Source of the DNA: Clostridium sp. CAG:1219
Lineage (GTDB): Bacteria; Bacillota; Clostridia; TANB77; CAG-465
DNA length: 13,359 nucleotides
Assembly: GCA_000433335.1 (NCBI GenBank)
Contig: HF996768.1
Location: 1 to 13,359, forward strand
Direction: 5' to 3'
Shown: in pieces, positions 7,533-13,359 of the stretch
Layout: every line of letters begins with the position of its first letter
How positions within the stretch are numbered: position 1 is the first letter of the stretch
The notes under the pieces: generated by a model
What the model was told of the DNA's origin: nothing
Seen by the model: only the letters and a program-made list of their open reading frames with translations
The model's database searches: none
Program-made: the position numbers and the translations under genes

Positions 7533-8270
7533 CTACTTTTTATATTTACTAAAACCATTTTCTTCTACTTGATGTATAAGTTCATTTCCTCCAGTTTTAA
7601 CAATCTTTCCGTCTATTAATATGTGAACTTTATCTACATTCAAACTTTCTAGTATTCTCATATTATGAGTTATTATAAGTACCGCATTATTCTCATTTTT
7701 ATAAAGATTTATTCCTTTTGAAACAACTCTTACACTATCTATATCAAGTCCTGAGTCAGTTTCATCTAAAATTGCAAGTTTTGGATTTAATACTAGCATT
7801 TGCAAAATTTCATTTTTCTTTTTTTCTCCACCAGAAAAGCCCACATTTAAGTTTCTATCTAAAAGTTTCTTATTCATGTTTAACTCATCTGCGTATTTTT
7901 TGATCTCTTCTTTTACTTTAAAAAGTTTAACTGGACTTTTTTCTACTTTACTTTTAGCTACTCTTATAAAGTTAGAAGTAGATATCCCAGGAATTTCCTC
8001 AGGCGTTTGAAAAGACATAAATATCCCTTTATTTGATATCTTATCAGTTGTTAAATCATTAATGTTTTCCCCTTCAAATAAAACATTTCCACTTATTTTC
8101 TTATACTCTGGGTTATTTAAAATAACATTAGCAAGAGTGGATTTACCAGCCCCGTTTGGTCCCATTATAACGTGTATTTCTCCTCTTTTTATATTAAGGT
8201 TGAGACCCTTTAATATTTCCTTTTCTCCTGCATTTACATATAAATTTTCTATACTTAATAAATTTTCCAT
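7533..8270 (-). CDS. sufC: SufC, ABC-type ATPase of the SUF complex
   Basis: A 245-residue soluble ATPase whose ATP-driven dimerisation reshapes SufB-SufD during cluster assembly. It has no membrane segment and is not a transporter. Walker A G-P-N-G-A-G-K-S-T (37-45), Q-loop Gln88, signature F-S-G-G-E-K-K-K-N-E (145-154, the SufC form), Walker B L-A-I-L-D-E-T-D-S-G-L-D (165-176) and H-loop His202. The frame also has an ATG at 8285. I place the start at 8270 because AAAGGA lies 8 bases before it, whereas the upstream ATG has no such site and lies only about 10 bases after the predicted transcription start. First gene of the suf operon, directly behind the operator/promoter. Confidence 0.95.
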   Translation of the reverse strand: MENLLSIENLYVNAGEKEILKGLNLNIKRGEIHVIMGPNGAGKSTLANVILNNPEYKKISGNVLFEGENINDLTTDKISNKGIFMSFQTPEEIPGISTSNFIRVAKSKVEKSPVKLFKVKEEIKKYADELNMNKKLLDRNLNVGFSGGEKKKNEILQMLVLNPKLAILDETDSGLDIDSVRVVSKGINLYKNENNAVLIITHNMRILESLNVDKVHILIDGKIVKTGGNELIHQVEENGFSKYKK

Positions 8271-8292
8271 AATTTTTCCTTTCATACTGTTT

Positions 8293-8342
8293 TAGTAGGA
8301 ATTATATCACGCTATTCCTACTATGTCAATAGGAATAGCGTG
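8293..8342 (-). promoter_or_regulatory. suf operator: two interleaved inverted repeats, three half-sites
   Basis: Repeat 1: 13-bp perfect arms (8308-8320 and 8330-8342), 9-bp spacer that contains the -35. Repeat 2: 10-bp perfect arms (8293-8302 and 8314-8323), 11-bp spacer. They share the middle arm. The AGGAAT/ATTCCT cores at 8297-8302, 8314-8319 and 8331-8336 are evenly spaced, 17 bp centre to centre, in alternating orientation. One lies at the -10/start site, one in the promoter spacer and one upstream of the -35. This is the likely binding site of the adjacent Rrf2/IscR-type regulator (inference). Confidence 0.85.
8301..8329 (-). promoter_or_regulatory. Consensus sigma-A promoter of sufCBDSU-mnmA
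   Basis: On the minus strand: TTGACA (8324-8329), 17-bp spacer, TATAAT (8301-8306), perfect in both hexamers and spacing. The predicted start near 8294 leaves a leader of only about 24 bases. A promoter this strong is expected to need a repressor, which fits the overlapping operator. Confidence 0.92.
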
Positions 8343-8343
8343 T

Positions 8344-8377
8344 AAAAAAATACACACATTATACCAAAAATGTGCAT
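8344..8377 (-). terminator. Intrinsic terminator of the Rrf2 regulator gene
   Basis: On the minus strand: a 9-bp stem (8369-8377 with 8352-8360, two G-U pairs), 8-base loop, then A and seven Ts. It begins 2 bases after the regulator's stop codon and ends at the edge of the suf operator, so the regulator and the suf genes are separate units apart from read-through. Confidence 0.7.
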
Positions 8378-8379
8378 TT

Positions 8380-8775
8380 TTATCTTATTAAATCCTCCAA
8401 AGTTTTACTATTTACATAGTTTTTTATAACCTCATCAAGTCCTCTCCAAAATTCATGAGTTTTGCAACTATTTTTTCTAGAACAATTACTCTCTCTTATA
8501 CAATATGTTGGAGCAAGATCCCCCTCTGTTGCATTTAATATATCACCAACTATATATTCATCTGGTTTCCTACTTAGTTTATACCCACCTAAATTACCTC
8601 TGGCAGTTTCTAAAAATCCTGCTTTATTTAGCAATGAAATTATTTGTTCTATATATTTAACTGTTATCCCTTGTCTTGTAGCAATATCTTTCGCAGACAC
8701 AAAGTTTTCATTACTATTTTCCGCCAAATCTATCATTACTCTTAGTGCATATCTACCTTTAGTTGATATTTTCAT
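8380..8775 (-). CDS. iscR: Rrf2-family Fe-S regulator, IscR-type
   Basis: A 131-residue dimeric winged-helix repressor that is expected to bind a [2Fe-2S] cluster and report cluster supply. The N-terminal M-K-I-S-T-K-G-R-Y-A-L-R and the recognition helix G-I-T-V-K-Y-I-E-Q-I (36-45) are standard Rrf2. Cys92, Cys98, Cys104 and His107 fall at the same residue numbers as the cluster ligands of E. coli IscR, and Glu43, which IscR uses to discriminate its two site classes, is also present. The protein lacks the long IscR C-terminal tail. It is read 5 bases after the HAD gene, with AAAGGAGAG upstream of the ATG. By position it should control the sufC promoter just downstream. CymR-type cysteine regulators of the same family lack this ligand set. 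Confidence 0.9.
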   Translation of the reverse strand: MKISTKGRYALRVMIDLAENSNENFVSAKDIATRQGITVKYIEQIISLLNKAGFLETARGNLGGYKLSRKPDEYIVGDILNATEGDLAPTYCIRESNCSRKNSCKTHEFWRGLDEVIKNYVNSKTLEDLIR

Positions 8776-8780
8776 TTGCT

Positions 8781-9308
8781 TTATCTCTCCTTTCTTTCAC
8801 TTTCATTAATGTTCTTCTTGTTTATATTCTTATTTATCCTTACAGTTTTCATATTATTTCTATTTCCGCCATGTATATCACAAAAAATAGAATCTCCTAT
8901 AACAAGTACCTTGTCTTGTGGTAAATTCATTATTTTGCATGCCTTTTTAAAACTTCTCTTTAGCGGTTTCATAGCAAATCCTATGTAACTAATTTCTTTT
9001 TCCTGAAGAAATTTTTGAATTTTCTCATCTATCCCATTACTTAAAACTACAACTTTAAGTTCAGACTTTAAGGTTTCTAGCCATTCCTCATTACATCTTG
9101 GAATACTTTTCATATCTTCTCTTAAAGTATCATCTATATCGAGTATTACGCCTTCTATTCCGTATTTTTCTTTTATTTTGTCTAGTGCTTCTCTGTCAAG
9201 GCTATTTACACTTTCAATCTCTATATCCGGTTTTATTATTTTAGAAAGTGAATAATTTACAATGTCACATAGCCTCTTTATTACTAAATCTTCTAATGTA
9301 TTGTTCAT
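8781..9308 (-). CDS. YqeG-like HAD phosphatase
   Basis: A 175-residue HAD superfamily (subfamily IIIA) protein, probable phosphohydrolase, substrate unknown. Motif I is D-I-D-D-T at 57-61 (nucleophile Asp57, acid/base Asp59), motif II Ser90 in V-L-S-N-G, motif III Lys114 in A-M-K-P-L-K-R-S-F, motif IV G-D-S-I-F-C-D with Asp139 and Asp144, followed by I-H-G-G-N-R-N as in YqeG. The C-terminal 20 residues are Lys/Asn-rich and probably disordered. It lacks the N-terminal P-x-x-Y segment of true YqeG and has its own 50-residue N-terminus. It is first gene of a two-gene unit with the IscR-type regulator. A second, more typical YqeG lies at 10153-10698. Confidence 0.83.
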   Translation of the reverse strand: MNNTLEDLVIKRLCDIVNYSLSKIIKPDIEIESVNSLDREALDKIKEKYGIEGVILDIDDTLREDMKSIPRCNEEWLETLKSELKVVVLSNGIDEKIQKFLQEKEISYIGFAMKPLKRSFKKACKIMNLPQDKVLVIGDSIFCDIHGGNRNNMKTVRINKNINKKNINESERKER

Positions 9309-9326
9309 ATTTTATCTCACAAATTT

Positions 9327-9355
9327 ATTATAACACATTTTTTGTAATTTTTCCA
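9327..9355 (-). promoter_or_regulatory. Probable promoter of the HAD-iscR unit
   Basis: On the minus strand: TGGAAA (9350-9355), 17-bp spacer, TATAAT (9327-9332). Perfect -10, moderate -35. I see no AGGAAT-type half-site here, so the regulator gene does not look autoregulated through the suf operator sequence. Confidence 0.55.
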
Positions 9356-9357
9356 CA

Positions 9358-9401
9358 TAAAAAATATTCATACAATATCGAATAATCAATTGTATGAATA
9401 T
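9358..9401 (-). terminator. Terminator of the yqeG-prepilin peptidase unit
   Basis: A perfect 13-bp inverted repeat (9364-9376 and 9389-9401, 12-base loop), followed on the minus strand by a T-run. The stem is AT-rich, so efficiency may be modest. It lies 12 bases past the prepilin peptidase stop. Confidence 0.7.
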
Positions 9402-9413
9402 AAAAAATATATA

Positions 9414-10160
9414 TTAATTTCCAGTAATTTTATAAATCAAACCAAATATTGAATCTCCAAGCCATTTGCAAAATGTTATATATATATTAATAATATCATT
9501 AGCAGGAACAAACATAAGTATAACCGCTCCTATTACTATAAAAGGTCCAAATGGAATATAACCATCACTTTGCCCTCTTTTCATTATTAAGAATATTACT
9601 CCAAAAACAGCCCCAAAGACAAATGACACTAATGTTACTACAAGTATATTTTTAAGTCCAAAGAAAAGCCCAAGTGCAGCCATAAGTTTTACATCTCCAA
9701 AGCCCATACCTTCTTTTCTAAATATAAGTAAAGCCAAAAGCCCAAGTAGCCAAAAAATAAGCCCTCCTACAACTGCCCCTGCAAGGTAACTCCACCACAT
9801 ATTTAAATTAAAGAACAAATTCACAATACTACAGGCTACAATAACAATATGTGCCTCATCTGGTATAAGTCTATACTTTGAATCTATATTAAATACTATT
9901 ACAAGTGCAAATGAAACAATTGCATATAAATATATAGAATAAACATTGCCTAAAAAATAAACAAAAGCATTATATAAAACAAGTAAAATTGGTGTATATA
10001 TAAAATCTATTTTAAAATCCTGAAATAACGTTTTAAAAAATTCCTTATATGTTATTTTCTCACTTACAACAGGTGGCATTTTTTTTACTAAATGTCCTGC
10101 TGCTTGTCCTAGTATAAGTGCTAGGGCACTCATTATAATATGCGCAACAATATTAGTCAT
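9414..10160 (-). CDS. Prepilin peptidase (A24 family), lacking the N-terminal zinc domain
   Basis: A 248-residue polytopic membrane aspartic protease of the type IV prepilin peptidase family, which cleaves leader peptides of pilins and pseudopilins at the inner face of the membrane. The two catalytic aspartates are visible: Asp93 in F-N-I-D-S-K-Y-R-L-I-P-D, and Asp156 in G-M-G-F-G-D-V-K-L-M. About seven hydrophobic segments can be seen (near 5-23, 53-70, 75-91, 103-118, 126-147, 160-192, 204-220). The G-x-x-x-x-H-L-V-K-K-M-P stretch near 18-29 recalls the PilD N-terminus, but the four-cysteine cytoplasmic (methylase-associated) insert is missing, so N-methylation activity is doubtful. It overlaps the yqeG stop by 8 bases. 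No pilin or pilus assembly gene is in this window, so its substrate is unknown. Confidence 0.88.
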   Translation of the reverse strand: MTNIVAHIIMSALALILGQAAGHLVKKMPPVVSEKITYKEFFKTLFQDFKIDFIYTPILLVLYNAFVYFLGNVYSIYLYAIVSFALVIVFNIDSKYRLIPDEAHIVIVACSIVNLFFNLNMWWSYLAGAVVGGLIFWLLGLLALLIFRKEGMGFGDVKLMAALGLFFGLKNILVVTLVSFVFGAVFGVIFLIMKRGQSDGYIPFGPFIVIGAVILMFVPANDIINIYITFCKWLGDSIFGLIYKITGN

Positions 10161-10698
10161 ATTTATTTTTCTCCATCTCCCTCTTATAGTATTTCTTTAA
10201 TATCCATCTTTCAAGTGGCCTTTTGACTTTAGTTATAAGTATTTCTTCTTTTGCAATTGGACATACTAGAGCTGTTTTAACTCCAAATCGATTTCCTCCC
10301 CATACATCTGTAAACATCTGGTCTCCTACCATCAATATATTTTCTTTTGGTATTTTCATTTCTTCAAATACTTTTTTAAATCCTCTTTTAAATGGTTTTG
10401 ATGCATTATAATGATATTTCATTCCTAAATCTTTTGCAACTTTCTTTACTTTTTTGCCCATTGTAGAATTACTTAATATATGAAGTTTTACTCCTTGGGA
10501 TGCAATATATTCAGCCCATTTTTTCAATTTTTCTGTATATTTATATTTATTATCAACTAGTGTATTATCCATATCAAAAATTATTAATTTAATATTCTGT
10601 CCCAATATTAAATCATATGGTATACTCTCAACATCTGGATATACATATGTTGGATAAAATCTATCGAAAAAGGTTTTATTTTTAACTTTTTTTTCCAC
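10153..10698 (-). CDS. yqeG: YqeG-family HAD phosphatase
   Basis: A 181-residue HAD IIIA phosphatase close in length and pattern to B. subtilis YqeG. It opens with the family's F-F-x-R-F-Y-P-T-x-x (near residues 10-18), then motif I D-M-D-N-T-L at 42-47 (Asp42, Asp44), motif II Ser76, motif III Lys101 in A-S-K-P-F-K-R-G-F, and motif IV G-D-Q-M-F-T-D with Asp126 and Asp131, followed by V-W-G-G-N-R-F-G. The biological substrate of YqeG is not established in my knowledge. The frame also allows a GTG at 10707. I prefer the GTG at 10698 because the AGAGGTG just upstream works as its ribosome binding site and would overlap the earlier codon. Overlaps the prepilin peptidase gene by 8 bases. Confidence 0.9.
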   Translation of the reverse strand: MEKKVKNKTFFDRFYPTYVYPDVESIPYDLILGQNIKLIIFDMDNTLVDNKYKYTEKLKKWAEYIASQGVKLHILSNSTMGKKVKKVAKDLGMKYHYNASKPFKRGFKKVFEEMKIPKENILMVGDQMFTDVWGGNRFGVKTALVCPIAKEEILITKVKRPLERWILKKYYKREMEKNKYD

Positions 10699-10727
10699 GT
10701 TTAACACCTCTTATTTTCTAATAAAAT

Positions 10728-10756
10728 ATTTTACTATATAGTTTTTAATAATTCAA
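10728..10756 (-). promoter_or_regulatory. Probable promoter of the yqeG unit
   Basis: On the minus strand: TTGAAT (10751-10756), 17-bp spacer, TAAAAT (10728-10733). One mismatch in the -10, two in the -35. It is divergent from the VanW gene promoter. Confidence 0.5.
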
Positions 10757-10770
10757 TCCATTTTAAGAAT

Positions 10771-10830
10771 AATTGTGTATTTTAATATAATTATGTATTT
10801 TAAATATTTAAAGAATTATGTAAAATAAAT
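10771..10830. repeat. Three imperfect AATTRTGTA direct repeats
   Basis: AATTGTGTA (10771), AATTATGTA (10789) and AATTATGTA (10814) recur between the divergent promoters. The first two belong to near-identical 18-19 base units (10771-10788 and 10789-10807). The composition is extremely AT-rich, so this could be chance, an UP-element-like stretch, or regulator sites. Confidence 0.4.
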
Positions 10831-10858
10831 TGATTATATGTCTAGTTTATGCTATAAT
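10830..10858 (+). promoter_or_regulatory. Sigma-A promoter of the VanW lipoprotein gene
   Basis: TTGATT (10830-10835), 17-bp spacer, TATAAT (10853-10858) with an extended -10 TGC. Leader of about 50 bases before the ATG at 10914. Confidence 0.78.
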
Positions 10859-10913
10859 ATTTGTAAGTAAACTCTAAACCTTATTAATTATTTATTTATT
10901 GGAGGAAAAAGTG

Positions 10914-12038
10914 ATGAAGAAAATTCTTTTATCAAGCATTATTTTAGGTTGTGGTCTTTTAGTTCTTACAGGATGTACCGATGGTCATGACCTTTCAATG
11001 GAAATTAACTCTGTAACTTATAGTATTACAGAATCAGAGACAAGCAAAACAGAAGAAGTAGTAAACTCTTCTTTGGAAGAAACTACAGAAAGCTATAACA
11101 CTACCACCGCAAAGGCAGAACCTAGTGAACATTTAAGCACTGAACAAGTGTCAGCTTCTAGCAATTCTACTTTTGATGTACAAATACAACAAAAGAAAGA
11201 GTACTCCCTGCTTGCTACTACTACGGATACTTTAAATTTCCGGAGTTCTCCCAATATATTAGATGATAATGTAATATATCAAATTCTTCCCAATACTCCT
11301 GTAATAATTACAGACTACGACGGAGAAAATGATTTTTACGGCATATCTTTTGACGGAGACAACGGATTCCTTGCAAAAGAATATATAAGCATAAATAAGT
11401 CTTGTATATTTTATGAAGGAAAAAAAATCTATGCATATCCTGAAGGTGATGGATCATATCTTAATCCAAACACCTTAGAAGAGCTAAATCCTGATAAGGT
11501 AGTTCCTATAAAATCTCTTATAGAAGAAGTTAAAAATTCAAAGGAAAAGGAACTTCTTACTTCATTTTCCACGATATATTCGTGTGAAGACTACTACGCA
11601 ACAAAAGGATACAACATTAACTTATGTTGCGATGAGGTAACAACGATTCTAACTTCAGGCGAAACATTCAACTGGTTTGAAGTGGTTGGTAATACTGGCG
11701 AAGCTGAAGGATATAAAATTGCTAACACATATGTTGGTGATGAAGTAGTTCCAGGATACGGTGGTGGAGTTTGCCAGGTTTCAAGTACGCTTTATAATTG
11801 CGTTTTAAATCTTGGTCTTGAGGTAATTGAGCGTCATGCTCATAGTATGCCTGTATATTACGTAGACTATGAAAATCAAAAGGATGCTACAGTAGGTGAT
11901 ATAGGTGGTCCGAATTTTGTTTTTAAAAACAATAAGGACTACGATATCTTTATCGAGTGTTATACAACAAAAGATACCACAAAGCCCATCTCTGAGCAAG
12001 GAATTTTAACAATAAACTTTTATAAAGTTTCTATTTAA
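10914..12038 (+). CDS. Lipoprotein with SH3 and VanW domains
   Basis: A 374-residue lipoprotein anchored outside the membrane. The signal peptide (M-K-K-I-L-L, hydrophobic 4-18) ends in lipobox L-T-G-C with Cys21. Residues 25-95 form a Ser/Thr/Glu-rich, low-complexity linker. Residues about 98-160 look like a bacterial SH3 domain (L-N-F-R-S-S-P-N, then N-G-F-L-A-K-E-Y-I), usually a wall-binding module. Residues about 215-350 are a VanW domain: T-S-F-S-T-I-Y-S, S-G-E-T-F-N-W-F, G-Y-G-G-G-V-C-Q-V-S-S-T-L-Y-N (281-295), E-R-H-A-H-S-M-P-V-Y-Y-V (306-317), D-A-T-V and F-V-F-K-N-N. The VanW family occurs in some vancomycin-resistance clusters, but its activity is unclear and this gene has no van neighbours, so resistance should not be assumed. 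The ATG follows GGAGG at 10901-10905; a TTG further up overlaps that site and is not used. Confidence 0.9.
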   Translation: MKKILLSSIILGCGLLVLTGCTDGHDLSMEINSVTYSITESETSKTEEVVNSSLEETTESYNTTTAKAEPSEHLSTEQVSASSNSTFDVQIQQKKEYSLLATTTDTLNFRSSPNILDDNVIYQILPNTPVIITDYDGENDFYGISFDGDNGFLAKEYISINKSCIFYEGKKIYAYPEGDGSYLNPNTLEELNPDKVVPIKSLIEEVKNSKEKELLTSFSTIYSCEDYYATKGYNINLCCDEVTTILTSGETFNWFEVVGNTGEAEGYKIANTYVGDEVVPGYGGGVCQVSSTLYNCVLNLGLEVIERHAHSMPVYYVDYENQKDATVGDIGGPNFVFKNNKDYDIFIECYTTKDTTKPISEQGILTINFYKVSI

Positions 12039-12043
12039 GCATT

Positions 12044-12080
12044 AAAGATGCACCCACTAAAAATGGGTGCATTTTATTTT
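12044..12080 (+). terminator. Intrinsic terminator of the VanW lipoprotein gene
   Basis: A 9-bp GC-containing stem ATGCACCCA/TGGGTGCAT (12048-12056 and 12064-12072), 7-base loop, extended by A-T pairs, followed by a T-rich tract. The best-formed terminator in the window. Confidence 0.93.
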
Positions 12081-12095
12081 TATGCTCTATAACAG

Positions 12096-12123
12096 TTGAA
12101 TTTCAGCAAAAGTATGGTATACT
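12096..12123 (+). promoter_or_regulatory. Sigma-A promoter of tyrS
   Basis: TTGAAT (12096-12101), 16-bp spacer, TATACT (12118-12123) with an extended -10 TGG. The predicted leader is only about 15-20 bases, leaving no room for a T-box riboswitch. Confidence 0.75.
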
Positions 12124-12146
12124 AATAGTGTTAAGAAGGTGAACTC

Positions 12147-13359
12147 ATGGAAAATAAAAATATATATGAAGTATTAAAAGAAAGAGATTTAATAAAACAA
12201 ATAATTTACGAAGATGAATTAAAAGAGTTAGTAGCAAAGAATAAAACTGCCGTATATCTTGGAATAGATCCTACAGCTGATAGTATACATATAGGACATT
12301 TTATACCACTCATGTTAATGTCTTACTTTCAAAAATGCGGACACACTCCTATAATTCTTGTAGGTGGTGGAACTGCACTTATTGGAGATCCAAGCGGAAA
12401 AACTGATATGAGAAAGATGCTTACAAAAGAAGATATTTCAAGAAATGTTGATAAAATAATTAAGCAAGTTAGTCGCTTCGTTTCATTTGAAGGGGAAAAT
12501 GCAGCAAAAATAGTAAATAATGGTGATTGGATTTTAGATTTAAATTACATGGACTTCATTAGAACTTATGGGATTCATTTTAATGTTAATACAATGCTTT
12601 CCGCTGAATGTTTCAAACAACGTATGGAAAAAGGTGGCCTTACTTTCTTCGAAATGAATTATATGTTAATGCAAAGCTATGATTTTTTAACACTATTTGA
12701 AAAATATAATTGTCAAATAGAAATTGGTGGAGACGATCAATGGTCTAATATGCTTGCAGGTGTTAATTTGATAAGAAAATTACATCAAAAAGGAAGCTTT
12801 TGTATTACATGTCCACTACTTTTAAATAAAGATGGAATAAAAATGGGAAAAACTGTTAATGGTGCATTATGGCTTGACAGAGATAAAACTTCTCCTTATG
12901 AATTCTATCAATACTGGAGAAACATTGATGACAAAGAAGTTTACGACGTTTTAAGAATGTTAACATATCTTCCAATGGACGAGGTTAAAAAATTAAGTTC
13001 TCTAGAAGGTGAAAAAATAAATGAAGCTAAAAAAATTGCAGCTTTTGAAATAACAAAAATAATACATGGCGAAGAAGATGCAATAAAAGCAAAAGAATCT
13101 GCTGAAGCTCTATTTGAAAATTCTAATACTTCTGAAAATATGCCTACAATTGAAGTAAAAAAAGATAATTTAACAGGAGATAGCCTACCAATTGTTGATA
13201 GCTTAATTCTATCTAATATAGCTCCATCTAAAGGACAAGCAAGAACATTAATTGAACAAGGTGGTATATCAATAGATGATAAAAAAATTACTGATGTAAA
13301 ATACATAATAGATAGTTCAGAATTTGACAAAGGATATGTTGTTATAAAAAAAGGTAAAA
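12147..13359 (+). CDS. tyrS: Tyrosyl-tRNA synthetase, 3' end cut by window
   Basis: 404 codons are present without a stop; the gene runs off the right edge and is probably only a few residues short of complete. It charges tRNA-Tyr with tyrosine in the cytosol (class I synthetase). Y-L-G-I-D-P-T-A-D-S (37-46) leads into the H-I-G-H signature at 48-51. The tyrosine pocket Y-M-L-M-Q-S-Y-D is at 172-179, G-G-D-D-Q-W-S-N at 194-201, and the second signature is K-M-G-K-T at 232-236 (KMSKS equivalent). The C-terminus has an S4 RNA-binding domain (P-S-K-G-Q-A-R-T-L-I-E-Q-G-G-I). The ATG is chosen by AAGAAGGTG about 6 bases upstream. Confidence 0.96.
   Translation, partial: MENKNIYEVLKERDLIKQIIYEDELKELVAKNKTAVYLGIDPTADSIHIGHFIPLMLMSYFQKCGHTPIILVGGGTALIGDPSGKTDMRKMLTKEDISRNVDKIIKQVSRFVSFEGENAAKIVNNGDWILDLNYMDFIRTYGIHFNVNTMLSAECFKQRMEKGGLTFFEMNYMLMQSYDFLTLFEKYNCQIEIGGDDQWSNMLAGVNLIRKLHQKGSFCITCPLLLNKDGIKMGKTVNGALWLDRDKTSPYEFYQYWRNIDDKEVYDVLRMLTYLPMDEVKKLSSLEGEKINEAKKIAAFEITKIIHGEEDAIKAKESAEALFENSNTSENMPTIEVKKDNLTGDSLPIVDSLILSNIAPSKGQARTLIEQGGISIDDKKITDVKYIIDSSEFDKGYVVIKKGK

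Noticed and set aside
7533..8270. SufC as an ABC transporter ATPase.
   Set aside because: The F-S-G-G-E-K-K-K-N-E signature and position before sufB-sufD identify SufC; no permease is present.
8358..8366. TGGTATAAT, an extended -10, just downstream of the Rrf2 regulator gene on the minus strand.
   Set aside because: It lies in the loop of the regulator's terminator and has no -35 at 16-18 bp; transcripts would also start inside the terminator stem.
10914..12038. VanW as a sign of vancomycin resistance.
   Set aside because: No ligase, dehydrogenase, dipeptidase or VanRS genes are nearby, and VanW domains are common in Clostridia outside resistance clusters.
12941..13330. A 129-codon open frame antisense to the tyrS end.
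   Set aside because: It has no ribosome binding site and lies fully opposite the well-supported S4-domain coding region.
1..13359. Search by eye for tRNA and rRNA genes, CRISPR repeats, transposases, integrases, phage genes and defence systems.
   Set aside because: None seen on either strand; the gene content is mainly housekeeping with a short accessory segment on the left.

Overview
The window is strongly AT-rich, dominated by A/T-ending codons, with purine-rich AGGAGG-type ribosome binding sites, near-consensus sigma-A promoters (several with extended -10 TGn) and many short intrinsic terminators. Together with a SUF iron-sulfur operon containing sufU, a VanW-domain lipoprotein, a clostridial-type prepilin peptidase and YqeG phosphatases, this points to a low-GC anaerobic Firmicute of the class Clostridia. 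I cannot name the species.

Left part (1-1776), accessory in character: the first codons of a minus-strand gene that looks like an XRE-type regulator and runs off the left edge; a possible decayed coding remnant (127-210, +); a lone bacterial PH-domain protein (332-721, -); an unrecognised 49-residue ORF with an excellent ribosome binding site (815-964, -); and a GNAT acetyltransferase (1139-1639, +) with a textbook promoter and a bidirectional terminator.

Centre (1777-9355), all on the minus strand in three transcription units. Read in the direction of transcription they are: (i) a YqeG-like HAD phosphatase plus an IscR-type Rrf2 regulator, ending in a terminator; (ii) sufC-sufB-sufD-sufS-sufU-mnmA, very tightly packed, driven by a consensus promoter embedded in perfect inverted repeats and closed by a terminator; (iii) a guanine-deaminase-like gene with its own promoter. 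SufS takes sulfur from cysteine, SufU accepts it, SufBCD assembles clusters, and MnmA uses sulfur to thiolate tRNA wobble uridine, so the operon joins Fe-S biogenesis to tRNA thiolation. The regulator keeps Cys92, Cys98, Cys104 and His107, the cluster ligand set of E. coli IscR, and is the obvious candidate to sense cluster supply and act on the sufC operator.

Right part (9358-13359): a yqeG-prepilin peptidase pair (minus), then two plus-strand units, a VanW/SH3 lipoprotein gene and tyrS. tyrS is cut by the right edge a few codons before its expected end.

I see no rRNA, tRNA, CRISPR array, insertion sequence or phage genes. The most distinctive structure is the three-half-site operator at the suf promoter.
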